Shown here piece after piece: positions 38,606 through 48,165 of a DNA stretch of 64,000 bases. Source of the DNA: Thermoleophilia bacterium (lineage in GTDB: Bacteria > Actinomycetota > Thermoleophilia > UBA2241); contig JAWKKE010000001.1 of NCBI GenBank assembly GCA_041393415.1, forward strand, positions 62,001 to 126,000. The letters are read 5' to 3'. The notes below the pieces were generated by a model. It was not told the DNA's origin and ran no database searches. It worked only from the letters and a program-made list of their open reading frames with translations. How positions within the stretch are numbered: position 1 is the stretch's first letter; every line of letters begins with the position of its first letter. Both the position numbers and the translations under genes were made by a program.

Positions 38606-39051
38606 GTGGATGCTCCTTCTTCGATCGCGACGGGAGGAAGCTCGATGCAGTGCTCGCGCACGTAGGCGCCGAAGCGCTGATCGGTGCTCTCGATGTGGTT
38701 GATCAGCCAGTTGCCGAGGAGCGTCTCGACCGCCTCGCCGAGCGCGACTGTGGAGCCCTCCTCCTCAAAGTCGGCGCCGAGGTTGGCGACCGCCTCGCGC
38801 AACGCTTGATGCTTAGCGATGTGCCCGTCGTACTCCGGATACTTCGCGACGCGCATGTAGCCCTCTTCGGTGGCGAAGTGCCACTCGGTGTAGTCGACGA
38901 GGAAGTCGAGGGTGCTCACGACCGCTGTCGTAGCGCCCGCGGCCCCGATAACGTCAACGACGTTGTTGTAGCGGGCGATCCAGACTTGATGCTGACGGTC
39001 GATCGCCTCGATCCCGATGGAGAGGCTCTCGTCCCAGACGATCTTCTTCAT
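38602..39051 (-). CDS. Bacteriohemerythrin
   Basis: A 149-residue four-helix bundle that binds O2 at a di-iron centre. All ligands are visible: His21 in DRQHQVW, His58 and Glu62 in EWHFATEE, His77 and His81 in DGHIAKHQ, His119 and Asp124 in NHIESTD. Such single-domain proteins store, sense or scavenge oxygen, often in microaerophiles and anaerobes. It heads a coupled set with a small HTH protein and YggT. Its start codon directly abuts a hairpin that takes up the ribosome site. Confidence 0.94.
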   Translation of the reverse strand: MKKIVWDESLSIGIEAIDRQHQVWIARYNNVVDVIGAAGATTAVVSTLDFLVDYTEWHFATEEGYMRVAKYPEYDGHIAKHQALREAVANLGADFEEEGSTVALGEAVETLLGNWLINHIESTDQRFGAYVREHCIELPPVAIEEGAST

Positions 39052-39089
39052 GGGTCTGCCTTTCGCTGAGGAGTGCAGACCCGATTATG
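39052..39089 (-). promoter_or_regulatory. Hemerythrin promoter and 5'-UTR hairpin
   Basis: CATAAT at 39084-39089 (minus strand) is a good -10. The transcript would begin near 39077-39082. The next bases form an 8-bp stem (39082-39075 GGGTCTGC with 39059-39052 GCAGACCC) that ends at the ATG, with AAAGG in the loop and stem. Folding should hide the start. Confidence 0.5.
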
Positions 39090-39141
39090 CACTATCTGCC
39101 GCCGTGGGAGCGACGACACCGGGTTTGGCCGCCGCTCAGAC

Positions 39142-41904
39142 TCACACGTCCAGGCTTGAGAGCCACGAAGAGGCGCCGATGGCGACCGTCGAGCGCTGCC
39201 AGCACGTGAAGGCAGGGCACGAATCGGCCGGCGCCGGGTGCGAGATGAGATAGCCCTGCGCCTCGTCGCAACCGAGGGAGCGCGGGAACTTGGCCTGCCC
39301 CGGCGTCTCGATCCCCTCGGCCACCACACGCAGGTGCAGGCTGTGCGCCAGACTGACGAGGGCGGCGACGATGCTGGCGGCGCCCTCGTCCTCTTCGCAG
39401 CGCGCCACGAACGAGCGGTCGATCTTCACCTTGTCGATCGGCAGGCCATGCAAGTGACTGAGCGACGCGTAGCCGGTGCCGAAGTCGTCGAGGACGACGC
39501 TCACTCCGAGATCACGCACATGTTCGAGGGCGCGGCAACTGGCCTCGAGTTCGGTGATCACCGCGGTTTCGGTGAGCTCGATCTCCAGAAGATGAGGTGC
39601 GAGCCCCGTGGCCGCGAGCACGTCGGCGATCGTCGCCGGCAACGTGCCGCTGAGCAGATCGCGCGGCGATAGATTGACCGCAACCCGCAGTTCCGAGCCG
39701 CCCTTGGCATTGCAGTTCGCAACCTGCGTGCAGGCCTGGCGTAGAACCCACTCGCCGATACGCCCGATCTGCCCGGAGTCCTCGGCAATGGCGATGAAGC
39801 TCGCCGGCATGAGCAGTCCGCGCTCGGGATGGTGCCAGCGCACGAGCGCCTCGACGCCACGCACGCTACCATCCTCGAGGCTGATCTGCGGTTCGTAGTG
39901 AACGTCGAGCTGGCCCTCGGCGATCGCGGTGCGCAGACCCTGCTCGATCTCCAGCCGCTCGGCCGCCTCGAGATTCATGGAGAGATCGTAGAACTGCTGG
40001 CGATCGCCGCCGGCGTCGCGGGCGCGGCGCAAAGCGCGCTCGGCGTTCTCCAGGAGCTCGAAGGCATCCTCGCCGTCGTACGGGTAGAGCGCCAGGCCGA
40101 GACTGCCGGTGACCGTGAACGTATGACCGCCGAGCTCCCACGTCTCGCGCAGCGCGCCGAGGATCTGCTCACCCATGCGCAGCGCCGCGGCCGTATCGGC
40201 CATGCTCGGCAACACGAAAGCGAACTCGTCGCCCGCGACACGCGCGACGGTGTCGCCGCGGCGCACCACCGCCTCGAAGCGTCGCGCCAGGCGATGCAAG
40301 AGCTCATCCGCCGTGCCGTGGCCGATGGCCTCGTTCAAGGTCTTGAACCGGTCGATATCGAGCAGACCCAGAGCGACCGATGTGCCGCCCTGCTCGGCCT
40401 CGTCGATCGCCTGCCGCAAGCGGTCGCGCAGGAGCGAGCGGTTCGGCAGTCCGGTAAGTGTGTCGTGGAAGGCGAGGCGCTCGATCAACGCCTCAGCCCG
40501 CTTGGCGCTTGTGAGATCCCAGGCGACACACATGCCACCGGTAGGCCCGTCGTCGGAGAACAACGGGCTCACGCGGCACTGCAACCACAGCTCTTCCCCA
40601 CCCTCGATGCGAAATGGCCCGTCGAAGGTCGACGTCTCGCCGCGCAAGGCCGTCTCGCAGTAGCTGAGCAGAGACGAAGCGTTGGCAACCGTCAACTTGG
40701 AGCCCACGAAGGCCTCTCGGGAGATACCGAGGAGCTTGGCGAGAAGATCATTGCACTCCGTGACGCGCAGATCCGCGTCGTAGACGAAGACGGCAACCGG
40801 CGACTTGTCGAACAGAACCCGCAAGCGCTCCTCAGAGCTGCGCAGAGCGCGCGTGGTCGCCTCACGCTCGGTGACGTCGCGCAGCACCAACACGTAGCCG
40901 CGCCAGCTTCCCACGCGACCCAGGCGCGTAACAACGCCCTCGATCATGGCGGCGGAATGGCCCTCGATCAGCACGTGCAGGCCGTCGCGTTCCTGCGCCG
41001 CGGCCTCGAGAGTGCGCGTATTGCCGTCGCCATCGGTCATGGTGAGAACGTCCTCGAGCAGCTCGCCGGCCACGTTGCGCTTGGCCGTCAAGAGCTGCTG
41101 CGCGGCTTCGTTGACGCTCAGGATGCGGCCGCGAAGGTCGGTGACGACCACCCCATCCTGCATCTCGCGCAACACGGTGTGGTGCGCGATCGTCACCATC
41201 GCCGGAAAGATCTCGAAAGCTTCGAGACGCCAGAGCGCCATCAGCATGAGGAGAATGCTGAGCGCGAAGGCCGGCGGCGTGAGATCGAGGTGATACACGG
41301 GCACGATCTGGAAGATGGTGAGCACATTCGTCACCCACGGAAGCAGGGCCGCGAGCACCATCACGACCGCTTGGAGCGTCAGCGCTCGCACCTGGCGAAC
41401 AACGCCGAGGATCAGCAGGGTCGACCCCGCCGCCATACAGGCGTACGAGTACACCGTGTGTAGCCAGAACCATGAGCCGTGATCGACGACGAGCATGTCG
41501 AGCGCGCCACTCGAAGCGATGTACGTCTGTGACCAGACGAGCCCCACATCCGTGGCCAGGACCACGAAGACCAATGTGGCAGCGGGAATTACGTAAAGGA
41601 ACGGCGTGATCCGCCGCGAGGGCAGGAGACCCACGTGCGCGGCGGCAAACAGCAGCCAGCTCGGCGGTGCGATGACGATGCCGACATAAGCGACCTTCGC
41701 CCAGAAGACCTTTGCGTCGAGCGAGGCGGACATGAGCTCGGCGGCGTAGGCGCCACACCACACAGCGCAGCCGAGGAAGGTCGCGGCGAGATACCCGGAA
41801 CCGGGAACGGATCGTCGGCTGGCGACGATGCTGGCGACGCCGATCGACCCGAAGGCAGCGATCAGCGAGAGCACAACGAAGACTTCGAGTAGATTGATGA
41901 TCAT
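39142..41904 (-). CDS. 7TM-PAS-GGDEF-EAL cyclic di-GMP protein
   Basis: A 920-residue signalling protein. Residues 1-230 hold about seven membrane helices like the histidine-kinase 7TM sensor domain. Two PAS regions follow (about 245-350 and 365-480). The GGDEF domain has AGDEF at 557-561, a permitted variant, so it may still make c-di-GMP. The EAL domain has EAL at 685-687 in GVEALVRW, then NLSPRDLL, ELTETAVI, DDFGTGYASLSHL, KIDRSFV and AEGIETPGQ, so phosphodiesterase activity is expected. Which activity dominates is unknown. An inverted repeat lies just upstream. Confidence 0.93.
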   Translation of the reverse strand: MIINLLEVFVVLSLIAAFGSIGVASIVASRRSVPGSGYLAATFLGCAVWCGAYAAELMSASLDAKVFWAKVAYVGIVIAPPSWLLFAAAHVGLLPSRRITPFLYVIPAATLVFVVLATDVGLVWSQTYIASSGALDMLVVDHGSWFWLHTVYSYACMAAGSTLLILGVVRQVRALTLQAVVMVLAALLPWVTNVLTIFQIVPVYHLDLTPPAFALSILLMLMALWRLEAFEIFPAMVTIAHHTVLREMQDGVVVTDLRGRILSVNEAAQQLLTAKRNVAGELLEDVLTMTDGDGNTRTLEAAAQERDGLHVLIEGHSAAMIEGVVTRLGRVGSWRGYVLVLRDVTEREATTRALRSSEERLRVLFDKSPVAVFVYDADLRVTECNDLLAKLLGISREAFVGSKLTVANASSLLSYCETALRGETSTFDGPFRIEGGEELWLQCRVSPLFSDDGPTGGMCVAWDLTSAKRAEALIERLAFHDTLTGLPNRSLLRDRLRQAIDEAEQGGTSVALGLLDIDRFKTLNEAIGHGTADELLHRLARRFEAVVRRGDTVARVAGDEFAFVLPSMADTAAALRMGEQILGALRETWELGGHTFTVTGSLGLALYPYDGEDAFELLENAERALRRARDAGGDRQQFYDLSMNLEAAERLEIEQGLRTAIAEGQLDVHYEPQISLEDGSVRGVEALVRWHHPERGLLMPASFIAIAEDSGQIGRIGEWVLRQACTQVANCNAKGGSELRVAVNLSPRDLLSGTLPATIADVLAATGLAPHLLEIELTETAVITELEASCRALEHVRDLGVSVVLDDFGTGYASLSHLHGLPIDKVKIDRSFVARCEEDEGAASIVAALVSLAHSLHLRVVAEGIETPGQAKFPRSLGCDEAQGYLISHPAPADSCPAFTCWQRSTVAIGASSWLSSLDV

Positions 41905-41922
41905 GGTCAGGAGAAGCCGCTC

Positions 41923-41951
41923 CCGATAGTCGTCTACGATGTCACTATCGG
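41923..41951. promoter_or_regulatory. Inverted repeat upstream of the GGDEF-EAL gene
   Basis: Perfect 8-bp arms CCGATAGT and ACTATCGG are separated by 13 nt, 18 bp upstream of the GGDEF-EAL start and 167 bp upstream of the divergent phosphatase gene. It could be an operator or a 5'-UTR stem. Confidence 0.4.
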
Positions 41952-42118
41952 AATCCGGAGATGCCGGCTTGAATGTGGACGTGAGAAATGCGAGTGCGAT
42001 TCACTGCCATAGCCATCTGGACAAGCGCTGGTAGGCCGGCCGGGCATCTGGTAGCGTCGCGGGGTGCGCCGCGACCCAGCTCCCGGCGCATCTGCGAGCG
42101 TTCTGAGGAGGCCACCAC

Positions 42119-42988
42119 ATGACCGCGTCACCGCCGCCCACCGGATCCAGCCAAGCGCGCCATGCCGCGACGGCGCCCACCTTCTCGGCGGCGCCGGACG
42201 CTCTGCGAGCACTTCTGGTGCTGGCCCGTGAAGCGGCGCGCGACGCCGGCCGAGTGCACAGGGACGGCGCTCGCGAGGCGCTGCATGTTGAGACCAAGTC
42301 GACGCCGACCGACCTCGTGAGCCAGATCGATCGTGAGGCGGAACGGTTGATCGTGGAGCGAATCCGCGAGCGGCGCCCATACGACGGCATCCTCGCCGAA
42401 GAGGGCGCCTTGGTGAAAGGCACGAGCGGCGTGCGCTGGGTGATAGATCCGCTCGACGGAACGACGAACTACGTGTACGGCTACCCCGCGTATGCCGTCT
42501 CGATCGCCGTCGAGATCGACGATCGGGTGCGCGTCGGCGTGGTCTACGAATCGAGCGCCGATCGCCTCTTTGAGGCGATCGAGGGCTACGGCGCTCGCGG
42601 CGACGGCGCGCGACTGGAGGTGTGCGCGCGCACGGAGCTACCTCGCGCGCTCATTGCCACCGGCTTCTCGTACGAGGCGTCCCAGCGCCGCCGTCAAGGG
42701 GAAGTCATCGCCGGTGTACTCGGACGCGTGCGCGACATCCGCCGCGGCGGCTCGGCGGCGCTCGACCTCTGCCACGTGGCGAGTGGACACGTCGACGCCT
42801 ACTGGGAGCTCGGCCTGGCGCCGTGGGACTACGCCGCCGGCGCCCTCATCGCTCGCGAAGCCGGCGCCGAGGTGCAGGTGATAGAAGCGCCCGGGTGGCG
42901 CGGCCCTGCGATCGTCGCCGCGCCGCAGCCGCTCTTCGCCGAGCTGCTCGCACTCCTCAACGAGGTCGACGCCTTCGCGCGACCGTAG
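42119..42988 (+). CDS. Inositol monophosphatase-family phosphatase
   Basis: A 289-residue Mg-dependent sugar-phosphate phosphatase. Metal ligands appear in ILAEEG (Glu94/95), IDPLDGTTNYVYGYP (Asp110, Asp113) and ELGLAPWDYAAGALIAREAG. The substrate may be inositol-phosphate, fructose-bisphosphate, histidinol-phosphate or PAP; the family does not allow a firm choice. The his cluster here lacks a histidinol-phosphatase, so HisN activity is one guess. The N-terminal 25 residues are low complexity and the true start could be further in. Confidence 0.88.
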   Translation: MTASPPPTGSSQARHAATAPTFSAAPDALRALLVLAREAARDAGRVHRDGAREALHVETKSTPTDLVSQIDREAERLIVERIRERRPYDGILAEEGALVKGTSGVRWVIDPLDGTTNYVYGYPAYAVSIAVEIDDRVRVGVVYESSADRLFEAIEGYGARGDGARLEVCARTELPRALIATGFSYEASQRRRQGEVIAGVLGRVRDIRRGGSAALDLCHVASGHVDAYWELGLAPWDYAAGALIAREAGAEVQVIEAPGWRGPAIVAAPQPLFAELLALLNEVDAFARP

Positions 42989-43086
42989 CCGGCGCGGCGA
43001 GTATTGCGTCCGCACGAGTTGCGGCGTGGCAGCATGAAGCCGTTAACGCTCCGAGCGCGCGCCGGAGTCCCGCCCGCGAGAGAGCC

Positions 43087-43923
43087 TCAGGCGACGGGGT
43101 TGAGGAGCTCGCCGACGCCCTCGACGGTGACTGCAACTTGCTGCCCGCTGCGCAACGGACCGACGCCGGGCGGCGTACCGGTCATGATCACGTCGCCCGG
43201 TTCGAGGGTCATTACGCCGCTCACGAAGGCAAGCAGCTCGAGCGGCGAGACGATCATGTCGGCGACGAACCCGTATTGAACCTCAACGCCGTCGAGGCGC
43301 GCGCTCACGCGCGCCTGTGGCGACGGCGCCTCCGGCACGATCCACGGCCCCAGCGGGCAGAAGGTGTCGAAGCTCTTGGCGCGTGTCCACTGGCCGTCGA
43401 GCTTCTGCAGATCGCGAGCGGTGACGTCGTTGCCGCAGGTGTAGCCCGCGACCACATCGGCGGCTGCGGCCGGCGAGACGTCCTTGCAGCGCCGGCCCAC
43501 CACCACGACCAGCTCCGCCTCGTAGTCGACCTGCATAGAGCGGGCCGGGAGGACGATGGCAGCGCCCGGCCCGATCACCGCCGTTCGCGGCTTCATGAAC
43601 AGGATGGGCTCGGCCTGTACGGCCATCTTGAGCTCGTCGGCGTGCGCCCTGTAGTTGAGGCCCACGGCGACGACCTTGCCCGGCACCACAGGCGCGAGGA
43701 GTTGCACATCCGTCAGCGACGCCTCGCCCAGCGGCCGGGCGCCGGCCTCCCAGCCCGGCCGATCCAGCAGCTCGACGCCGCCGGCAACGGCGCGGCAGTA
43801 GCGCGCCGCAGCGGCGGTGCTGCGGTCTGCGCCTTGCGTCTGCCCGCCCTCGCCGCGAACCGCGACGCGCCCCAGCGCGCCCAACGGGGGGGCGGCGGCG
43901 GACCCGTCCGCGGCCATCATCAT
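43087..43923 (-). CDS. Fumarylacetoacetate hydrolase-family protein
   Basis: A 278-residue protein of the FAH fold that cleaves or decarboxylates beta-keto/enol acids. VVAVGLNYRAHADEL, the metal motif in VDYEAELVVVVGRR, GYTCGNDVTARDLQ, WTRAKSFDTFCPLGPW and VIMTGTPPGVGPL match the family. The first 60 residues are poorly conserved. It overlaps the cimA stop by 4 bp (ATGA), so it is the last gene of the branched-chain operon; a role there is not obvious. Confidence 0.88.
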   Translation of the reverse strand: MMMAADGSAAAPPLGALGRVAVRGEGGQTQGADRSTAAAARYCRAVAGGVELLDRPGWEAGARPLGEASLTDVQLLAPVVPGKVVAVGLNYRAHADELKMAVQAEPILFMKPRTAVIGPGAAIVLPARSMQVDYEAELVVVVGRRCKDVSPAAAADVVAGYTCGNDVTARDLQKLDGQWTRAKSFDTFCPLGPWIVPEAPSPQARVSARLDGVEVQYGFVADMIVSPLELLAFVSGVMTLEPGDVIMTGTPPGVGPLRSGQQVAVTVEGVGELLNPVA

Positions 43924-45512
43924 GCGTCCCTGCGACGCAGCATGCCGTATTCGATCGAGTCGACCAGGGCCTCCCAGCTCGCCTCGATGATGTTCTGGCT
44001 CACGCCGATGCTGCCCCAGCTCTCGTCGCCGTCGCTCGCGTCCAGCAGGACGCGCGTCGCGGCGCCGGTGCCCTTGTTCTCGTCGAGAATGCGCACACGG
44101 TAGTTGACCAGCGAGATCTGATCGAGATCGGGGTACTTACGCTGGATCGCCAGGCGTAGCGCCGTATCGAGCGCGTTCACGGGGCCGTTGCCCTCGGCCG
44201 TGCTGATGATGCGATCGCCGTTCACGTGCACCTTGATCGTCGCCTCGACGACAGCTTCGCCGCCGGCGCGTTTCTCGGTGATCACGCGCCAGCTCTCGAG
44301 ATGAAAGAGCGGACTGCGCGGCGCCAGCTCCTCGCGCAACAGCAGCTCGAACGAAGCCTCGGCGGCTTCGTAGTGGTAGCCTCGGTGCTCGCGATCCTTG
44401 AGCGCCTTGAGCACGGCGCCGACGCGTTCGTCGTCGTTCGCCAGATCGAAGCCCAGCTCCTGAGCCTTGCGCAGCACGGCGCCCTTGCCGGAGAGCTCAC
44501 TGATCACAACGCGTTGCTGATTGCCGACGAGGGTCGGATCGATGTGCTCGAACGTCTGCGATGCCTGCTGCACGGCGGCCACATGCAGACCGCCCTTGTG
44601 TGCAAAGGCGCTGCGGCCGACGTATGGCGCATGCGGCCACACGGCGACGTTGGCGATATCGGCGACGAAATGCGCCGTCTCGCTGAGCCGTGCCAGCTGC
44701 TCGTCGCCGAGCACGGGGAATCCCATCTTGAGCTTCAGCGCCGGGATGATGGAGCAGAGATTGGCGTTGCCGCACCGTTCACCGTAGCCGTTCATGGTGC
44801 CCTGCACCTGACGCGCCCCGGCGGCCACCGCGACTAAACTGTTGGCGACGGCGCAATCGCCGTCGTTGTGACAGTGAATGCCGACCCGAGCCGTGACGTG
44901 GGCGACCACGGCACGTACGGCCTCGTCGACCGCCGAGGGCAGTGTGCCGCCGTTGGTGTCGCAGAGACAGATCGTCTCTGCGCCGGCGTCGGCGGCCGCC
45001 TTCACCGTCTGCAGAGCGTAGTCCGGGTCGTCGGCGTAGCCGTCGAAGAAGTGCTCGGCATCGTAGACCACACGCTTGCCCTGACGCAGCAGGAACTCGA
45101 TCGATTCGCTGATCATGCGCAAGTTCTCGTCGTAGCTGGCGCGCAGTACTTTGCTGACGTGCAGACCCCAGGACTTGCCGACGACGGCGACCAGCGGCGC
45201 GGTGCTCTCGGCGAGCACACGCAGGTTCTGGTCGTCGTCGACGGCGATCCCCTTGCGCCGCGTCATGCCGAAGGCAACGAGCTCGGCGTTGATGAGCCGT
45301 TCGCGTTCCATACGGCGGAAGAACTCGATCTCCTTGGGGTTCGAGGCCGGAAAACCGCCCTCGATGAACTGCACGCCGAGCTCGTCGAGCTTGAGCGCGA
45401 TGCGCACCTTCTCGTCGACCGAGACCGACATGCCCTCTTGCTGCATGCCGTCGCGCAGCGTCGTGTCGTAGAGCTCTACCGCCGTGAGCGTGGTCTGCTG
45501 CGAGGTGCCCAT
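43920..45512 (-). CDS. cimA: (R)-citramalate synthase
   Basis: A 530-residue enzyme joining pyruvate and acetyl-CoA to citramalate, the first step of a threonine-independent route to isoleucine. VELYDTTLRDGMQQEGMSVS, the HxHND metal motif (GIHCHNDGDCAVANS), NGYGERCGNANL and the C-terminal LeuA-dimer regulatory domain are present. The product feeds LeuCD and LeuB, which are coded upstream in the same operon. The ATG at 45512 lies 2 bp past the ilvE stop; a longer frame over ilvE is rejected. LeuA at 49452 is a separate paralogue. Confidence 0.93.
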   Translation of the reverse strand: MGTSQQTTLTAVELYDTTLRDGMQQEGMSVSVDEKVRIALKLDELGVQFIEGGFPASNPKEIEFFRRMERERLINAELVAFGMTRRKGIAVDDDQNLRVLAESTAPLVAVVGKSWGLHVSKVLRASYDENLRMISESIEFLLRQGKRVVYDAEHFFDGYADDPDYALQTVKAAADAGAETICLCDTNGGTLPSAVDEAVRAVVAHVTARVGIHCHNDGDCAVANSLVAVAAGARQVQGTMNGYGERCGNANLCSIIPALKLKMGFPVLGDEQLARLSETAHFVADIANVAVWPHAPYVGRSAFAHKGGLHVAAVQQASQTFEHIDPTLVGNQQRVVISELSGKGAVLRKAQELGFDLANDDERVGAVLKALKDREHRGYHYEAAEASFELLLREELAPRSPLFHLESWRVITEKRAGGEAVVEATIKVHVNGDRIISTAEGNGPVNALDTALRLAIQRKYPDLDQISLVNYRVRILDENKGTGAATRVLLDASDGDESWGSIGVSQNIIEASWEALVDSIEYGMLRRRDA

Positions 45513-45514
45513 AC

Positions 45515-46435
45515 TCAGCCCTCCACGGCCTCCATGTAGTGGGCAAACTCGTCGTCGCGGCCGCTGACGATGGCGTGGAACTTCTCCTGGATGCGGCGCG
45601 TGACGGGGCCGGGCTCGCCGATCACGTGGTCGTCGACCTCGCGGATCGGCACGAGCTCGGCCGCCGTGCCGGTGCAGAAGAGCTCGTCCGAGATGACCAG
45701 ATCGCTGCGCGTGAGCGTGCGCTCGGTGCACGGAATGCCCAGGCTGGCGGCGATCTCGATGACCGTCTCGCGGGTGATGCCTTCGAGAATGCCGTCGCTC
45801 ACCGGCGGCGTCATGAGCACGCCGCGACGCACGGCGAAGATGTTCTCACCCGAGCCTTCGGCCACGTGGCCGCGCTCGTTGAGCATGATCGCCTCGTCGT
45901 AGCCGGCCTTGTTCACCTCGACCTTGGCAAGGATGCTGTTGAGATACTGCCCGCACGCCTTGGCGGCGCGCGCTAGCGAAGCATTGTCGAGCGCGCGCAC
46001 GCTCGAGCACTTGGCGCGAATGCCGTGCTGCGCCGCGTCGTCGCCGAGGTAGGCGCCCCACGGCCACGCGGCAATGATCGTCTCGACCGGCGCATTGAGC
46101 GGGAAGATGCCCATCTCGCCGTAGCCGCGAAAGACGAGCGGGCGGATGTAGCAGGCGCGCAGGCCGTTGGCCTTGATGAGGTCCTTGGTCGCCTGCGACA
46201 GCTCCTCGCGTGTGTACGGCACGGGCATGTAGTAGAGCTTCGCCGACCGCTCGAGGCGGGCCATGTGCTCGTCAAGACGAAACACGGCAGGACCACGGAC
46301 CGTGTCGTAGCAGCGAATCCCCTCGAAGACGCCCGAACCGTAGTGCAGGGCGTGCGTGAGGACGTGGACCTTGGCATCAGCCCAGGGCACGAGCTCACCG
46401 TTCATCCAGATCTTGTCCACGACGGGAATTGGCAT
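45515..46435 (-). CDS. ilvE: Branched-chain amino acid aminotransferase
   Basis: A 306-residue fold-type IV PLP enzyme that makes Leu, Ile and Val from their keto acids. HALHYGSGVFEGIRCY, the lysine region NSILAKVEVNKAGYDEAIM, VAEGSGENIF and DGILEGITRETVIEIA are family signatures. Its place between leuB and cimA fits shared use in leucine and isoleucine synthesis. Confidence 0.95.
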   Translation of the reverse strand: MPIPVVDKIWMNGELVPWADAKVHVLTHALHYGSGVFEGIRCYDTVRGPAVFRLDEHMARLERSAKLYYMPVPYTREELSQATKDLIKANGLRACYIRPLVFRGYGEMGIFPLNAPVETIIAAWPWGAYLGDDAAQHGIRAKCSSVRALDNASLARAAKACGQYLNSILAKVEVNKAGYDEAIMLNERGHVAEGSGENIFAVRRGVLMTPPVSDGILEGITRETVIEIAASLGIPCTERTLTRSDLVISDELFCTGTAAELVPIREVDDHVIGEPGPVTRRIQEKFHAIVSGRDDEFAHYMEAVEG

Positions 46436-46511
46436 CGGTCCTCCTAACGTTCACGCGCTGCGCGCGCGACAGCTTCTACTTCTCTTCACCTTGCTCGGTC
46501 ATCACGACCGG

Positions 46512-47594
46512 CTAGACGCGCTCGGCGACCAGGTCGCCGACCTCGGCGGTCGAGTAGCCCATCTTGCCGGAAGCCATGCCCTTCATCTTGGTACCGGTGA
46601 CCTCGGCGATCGCCCGCTCCACATCCGCGGCCGCCTGGCTCTCGCCCAAGGAGTCGAGCATCATGGACGCAGCGGCGATGGCGGCGATGGGGTTGATGAC
46701 ACCGAGGCCGGTGTACTTGGGCGCCGAGCCGCCGATGGGCTCGAACATGCTCACGCCCTCGGGGTTGATGTTACCGCCGGCGGCGACACCCATGCCGCCC
46801 TGCGTGATGGCGCCGAGATCGGTGATGATATCGCCGAACATGTTGCCGGTGACCAGCACGTCAAACCACTCGGGGCTCTTCACCATCCACATGCAGGTCG
46901 CGTCGACGTGGTAGTACTCGCGCTTGACGTCCGGGTACTCCTCCTCGCCGATCTCGTTGAAACGGCGGAACCACAGGTCGTAGACGTACGTGAGTACGTT
47001 GGTCTTACCGACCAGCCCGAGCGTGTTGTTCTCACCCACGCCGCGCGCCTTCTTGCCGTGCTTGCGGGCGTAGTCGAACGCCCAGTACAGACAGCGGTCG
47101 ACCTGGGCGCAGCTGTACAGCATGTTCTGCACGGCGACCTCGTGCGGCGTGCCCTTCATCATGGTGCCGCCACCGCCGGCGTACATGTCGCCGGAGTTCT
47201 CACGGACGACGACGTAGTCGATCTCGTTCGGGCCCTTATCCTTGAGCGGCGTGTCGACGCCGGGATAGAGCCGCACAGGACGCAGGTTGATGTATTGGTC
47301 GAGCTCGAAGCGCAGCTGCAGCAGAAGACCCTTCTCGAGGATGCCCGGCGCCACATCCGGATGCCCGATGGCGCCCAGGTAGATCGAGTCGAAGCCCTTG
47401 AACTCCTCCACGGCCGACGGCGGCAGGATCTCGCCGGTGCGCAGGTAGCGCTCGCCGCCGAAATCGTAGTGGGTCAGATCGAGCGCGAACCTGTGTTTGG
47501 CGGCGGCGGCCTCCAGGACCTTGAGTCCCTCAGTGACCACCTCGGGTCCCGTGCCGTCGCCCGGCAACACTGCGATCTTGTACGTCTTCCCCAT
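46512..47594 (-). CDS. leuB: 3-isopropylmalate dehydrogenase
   Basis: A 360-residue NAD-dependent oxidative decarboxylase. IAVLPGDGTGPEVV, LLLQLRFELDQYINLRPVRL, VVRENSGDMYAGGGG, NMFGDIITDLGA and FEPIGGSAPKYTG are all present. The last two carry the metal-binding Asp and the NAD-specific region. It probably also acts on methylmalate from the citramalate route. GAGAGGG precedes the ATG at 47594. Confidence 0.94.
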   Translation of the reverse strand: MGKTYKIAVLPGDGTGPEVVTEGLKVLEAAAAKHRFALDLTHYDFGGERYLRTGEILPPSAVEEFKGFDSIYLGAIGHPDVAPGILEKGLLLQLRFELDQYINLRPVRLYPGVDTPLKDKGPNEIDYVVVRENSGDMYAGGGGTMMKGTPHEVAVQNMLYSCAQVDRCLYWAFDYARKHGKKARGVGENNTLGLVGKTNVLTYVYDLWFRRFNEIGEEEYPDVKREYYHVDATCMWMVKSPEWFDVLVTGNMFGDIITDLGAITQGGMGVAAGGNINPEGVSMFEPIGGSAPKYTGLGVINPIAAIAAASMMLDSLGESQAAADVERAIAEVTGTKMKGMASGKMGYSTAEVGDLVAERV

Positions 47595-47632
47595 GGTCCC
47601 TCTCTTCGCTGACGGATGATCTTCGGACGCGC

Positions 47633-48139
47633 TCACGACGCGGCTTCGTCCGCGAGGCGCGACTTGACGTAGGGCATCAGGCCACCACGGTCGATGAGCT
47701 CCTGCATGAACGGCGGGAACGCCTCGGCAGTGAAGCTCGTGCCCTGCGTGAGGTTCTCGACGGTGCCGGCGGTGAGATCGACACGTAGGCGATCGCCGGT
47801 GCGCGCCGCACGCGCCGCCTCCGGCGAGACCACGATCGGCAACCCGGTGTTGATCGCGTTGCGGTAGAAGATGCGCGCGAACGAGGCGGCGACGACGACG
47901 CTCACGCCGGCGTGCTTGATCGCCACCGGCGCGTGTTCACGCGAGCTGCCGCAACCGAAGTTCTCGAGCGCGACCATGATGTCGCCGGGCTGCACACGCT
48001 TGATGAAGTCCTCGTCGATATCCTGCATGCAGTGGGAGGCGAGCTCGTCCGGGTCGTTGGTGTTGAGGTACCGCGCCGGGATGATCACATCGGTGTCGAC
48101 GTCACGGCCATAGGTGTGAACAGTGCCCTCGAAGATCAT
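47633..48139 (-). CDS. leuD: 3-isopropylmalate dehydratase, small subunit
   Basis: A 168-residue swivel domain of isopropylmalate isomerase. DTDVIIPARYLNTNDPDELA, NFGCGSSREHAPVAI and FARIFYRNAINTGLPIV are the LeuD signatures. The ATG at 48139 has a strong GGGAGG site. A GTG at 48169, overlapping the leuC stop (GTGA) and in frame, would add 10 residues and cannot be excluded. Confidence 0.95.
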   Translation of the reverse strand: MIFEGTVHTYGRDVDTDVIIPARYLNTNDPDELASHCMQDIDEDFIKRVQPGDIMVALENFGCGSSREHAPVAIKHAGVSVVVAASFARIFYRNAINTGLPIVVSPEAARAARTGDRLRVDLTAGTVENLTQGTSFTAEAFPPFMQELIDRGGLMPYVKSRLADEAAS

Positions 48140-48165
48140 GCCGCCTCCCTGCTTCGTCTGCGCCG

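Noticed and set aside
40222..40236. Loss of GGDEF catalytic motif
   Set aside because: AGDEF is an accepted variant of active GGDEF sites, so inactivity cannot be claimed.
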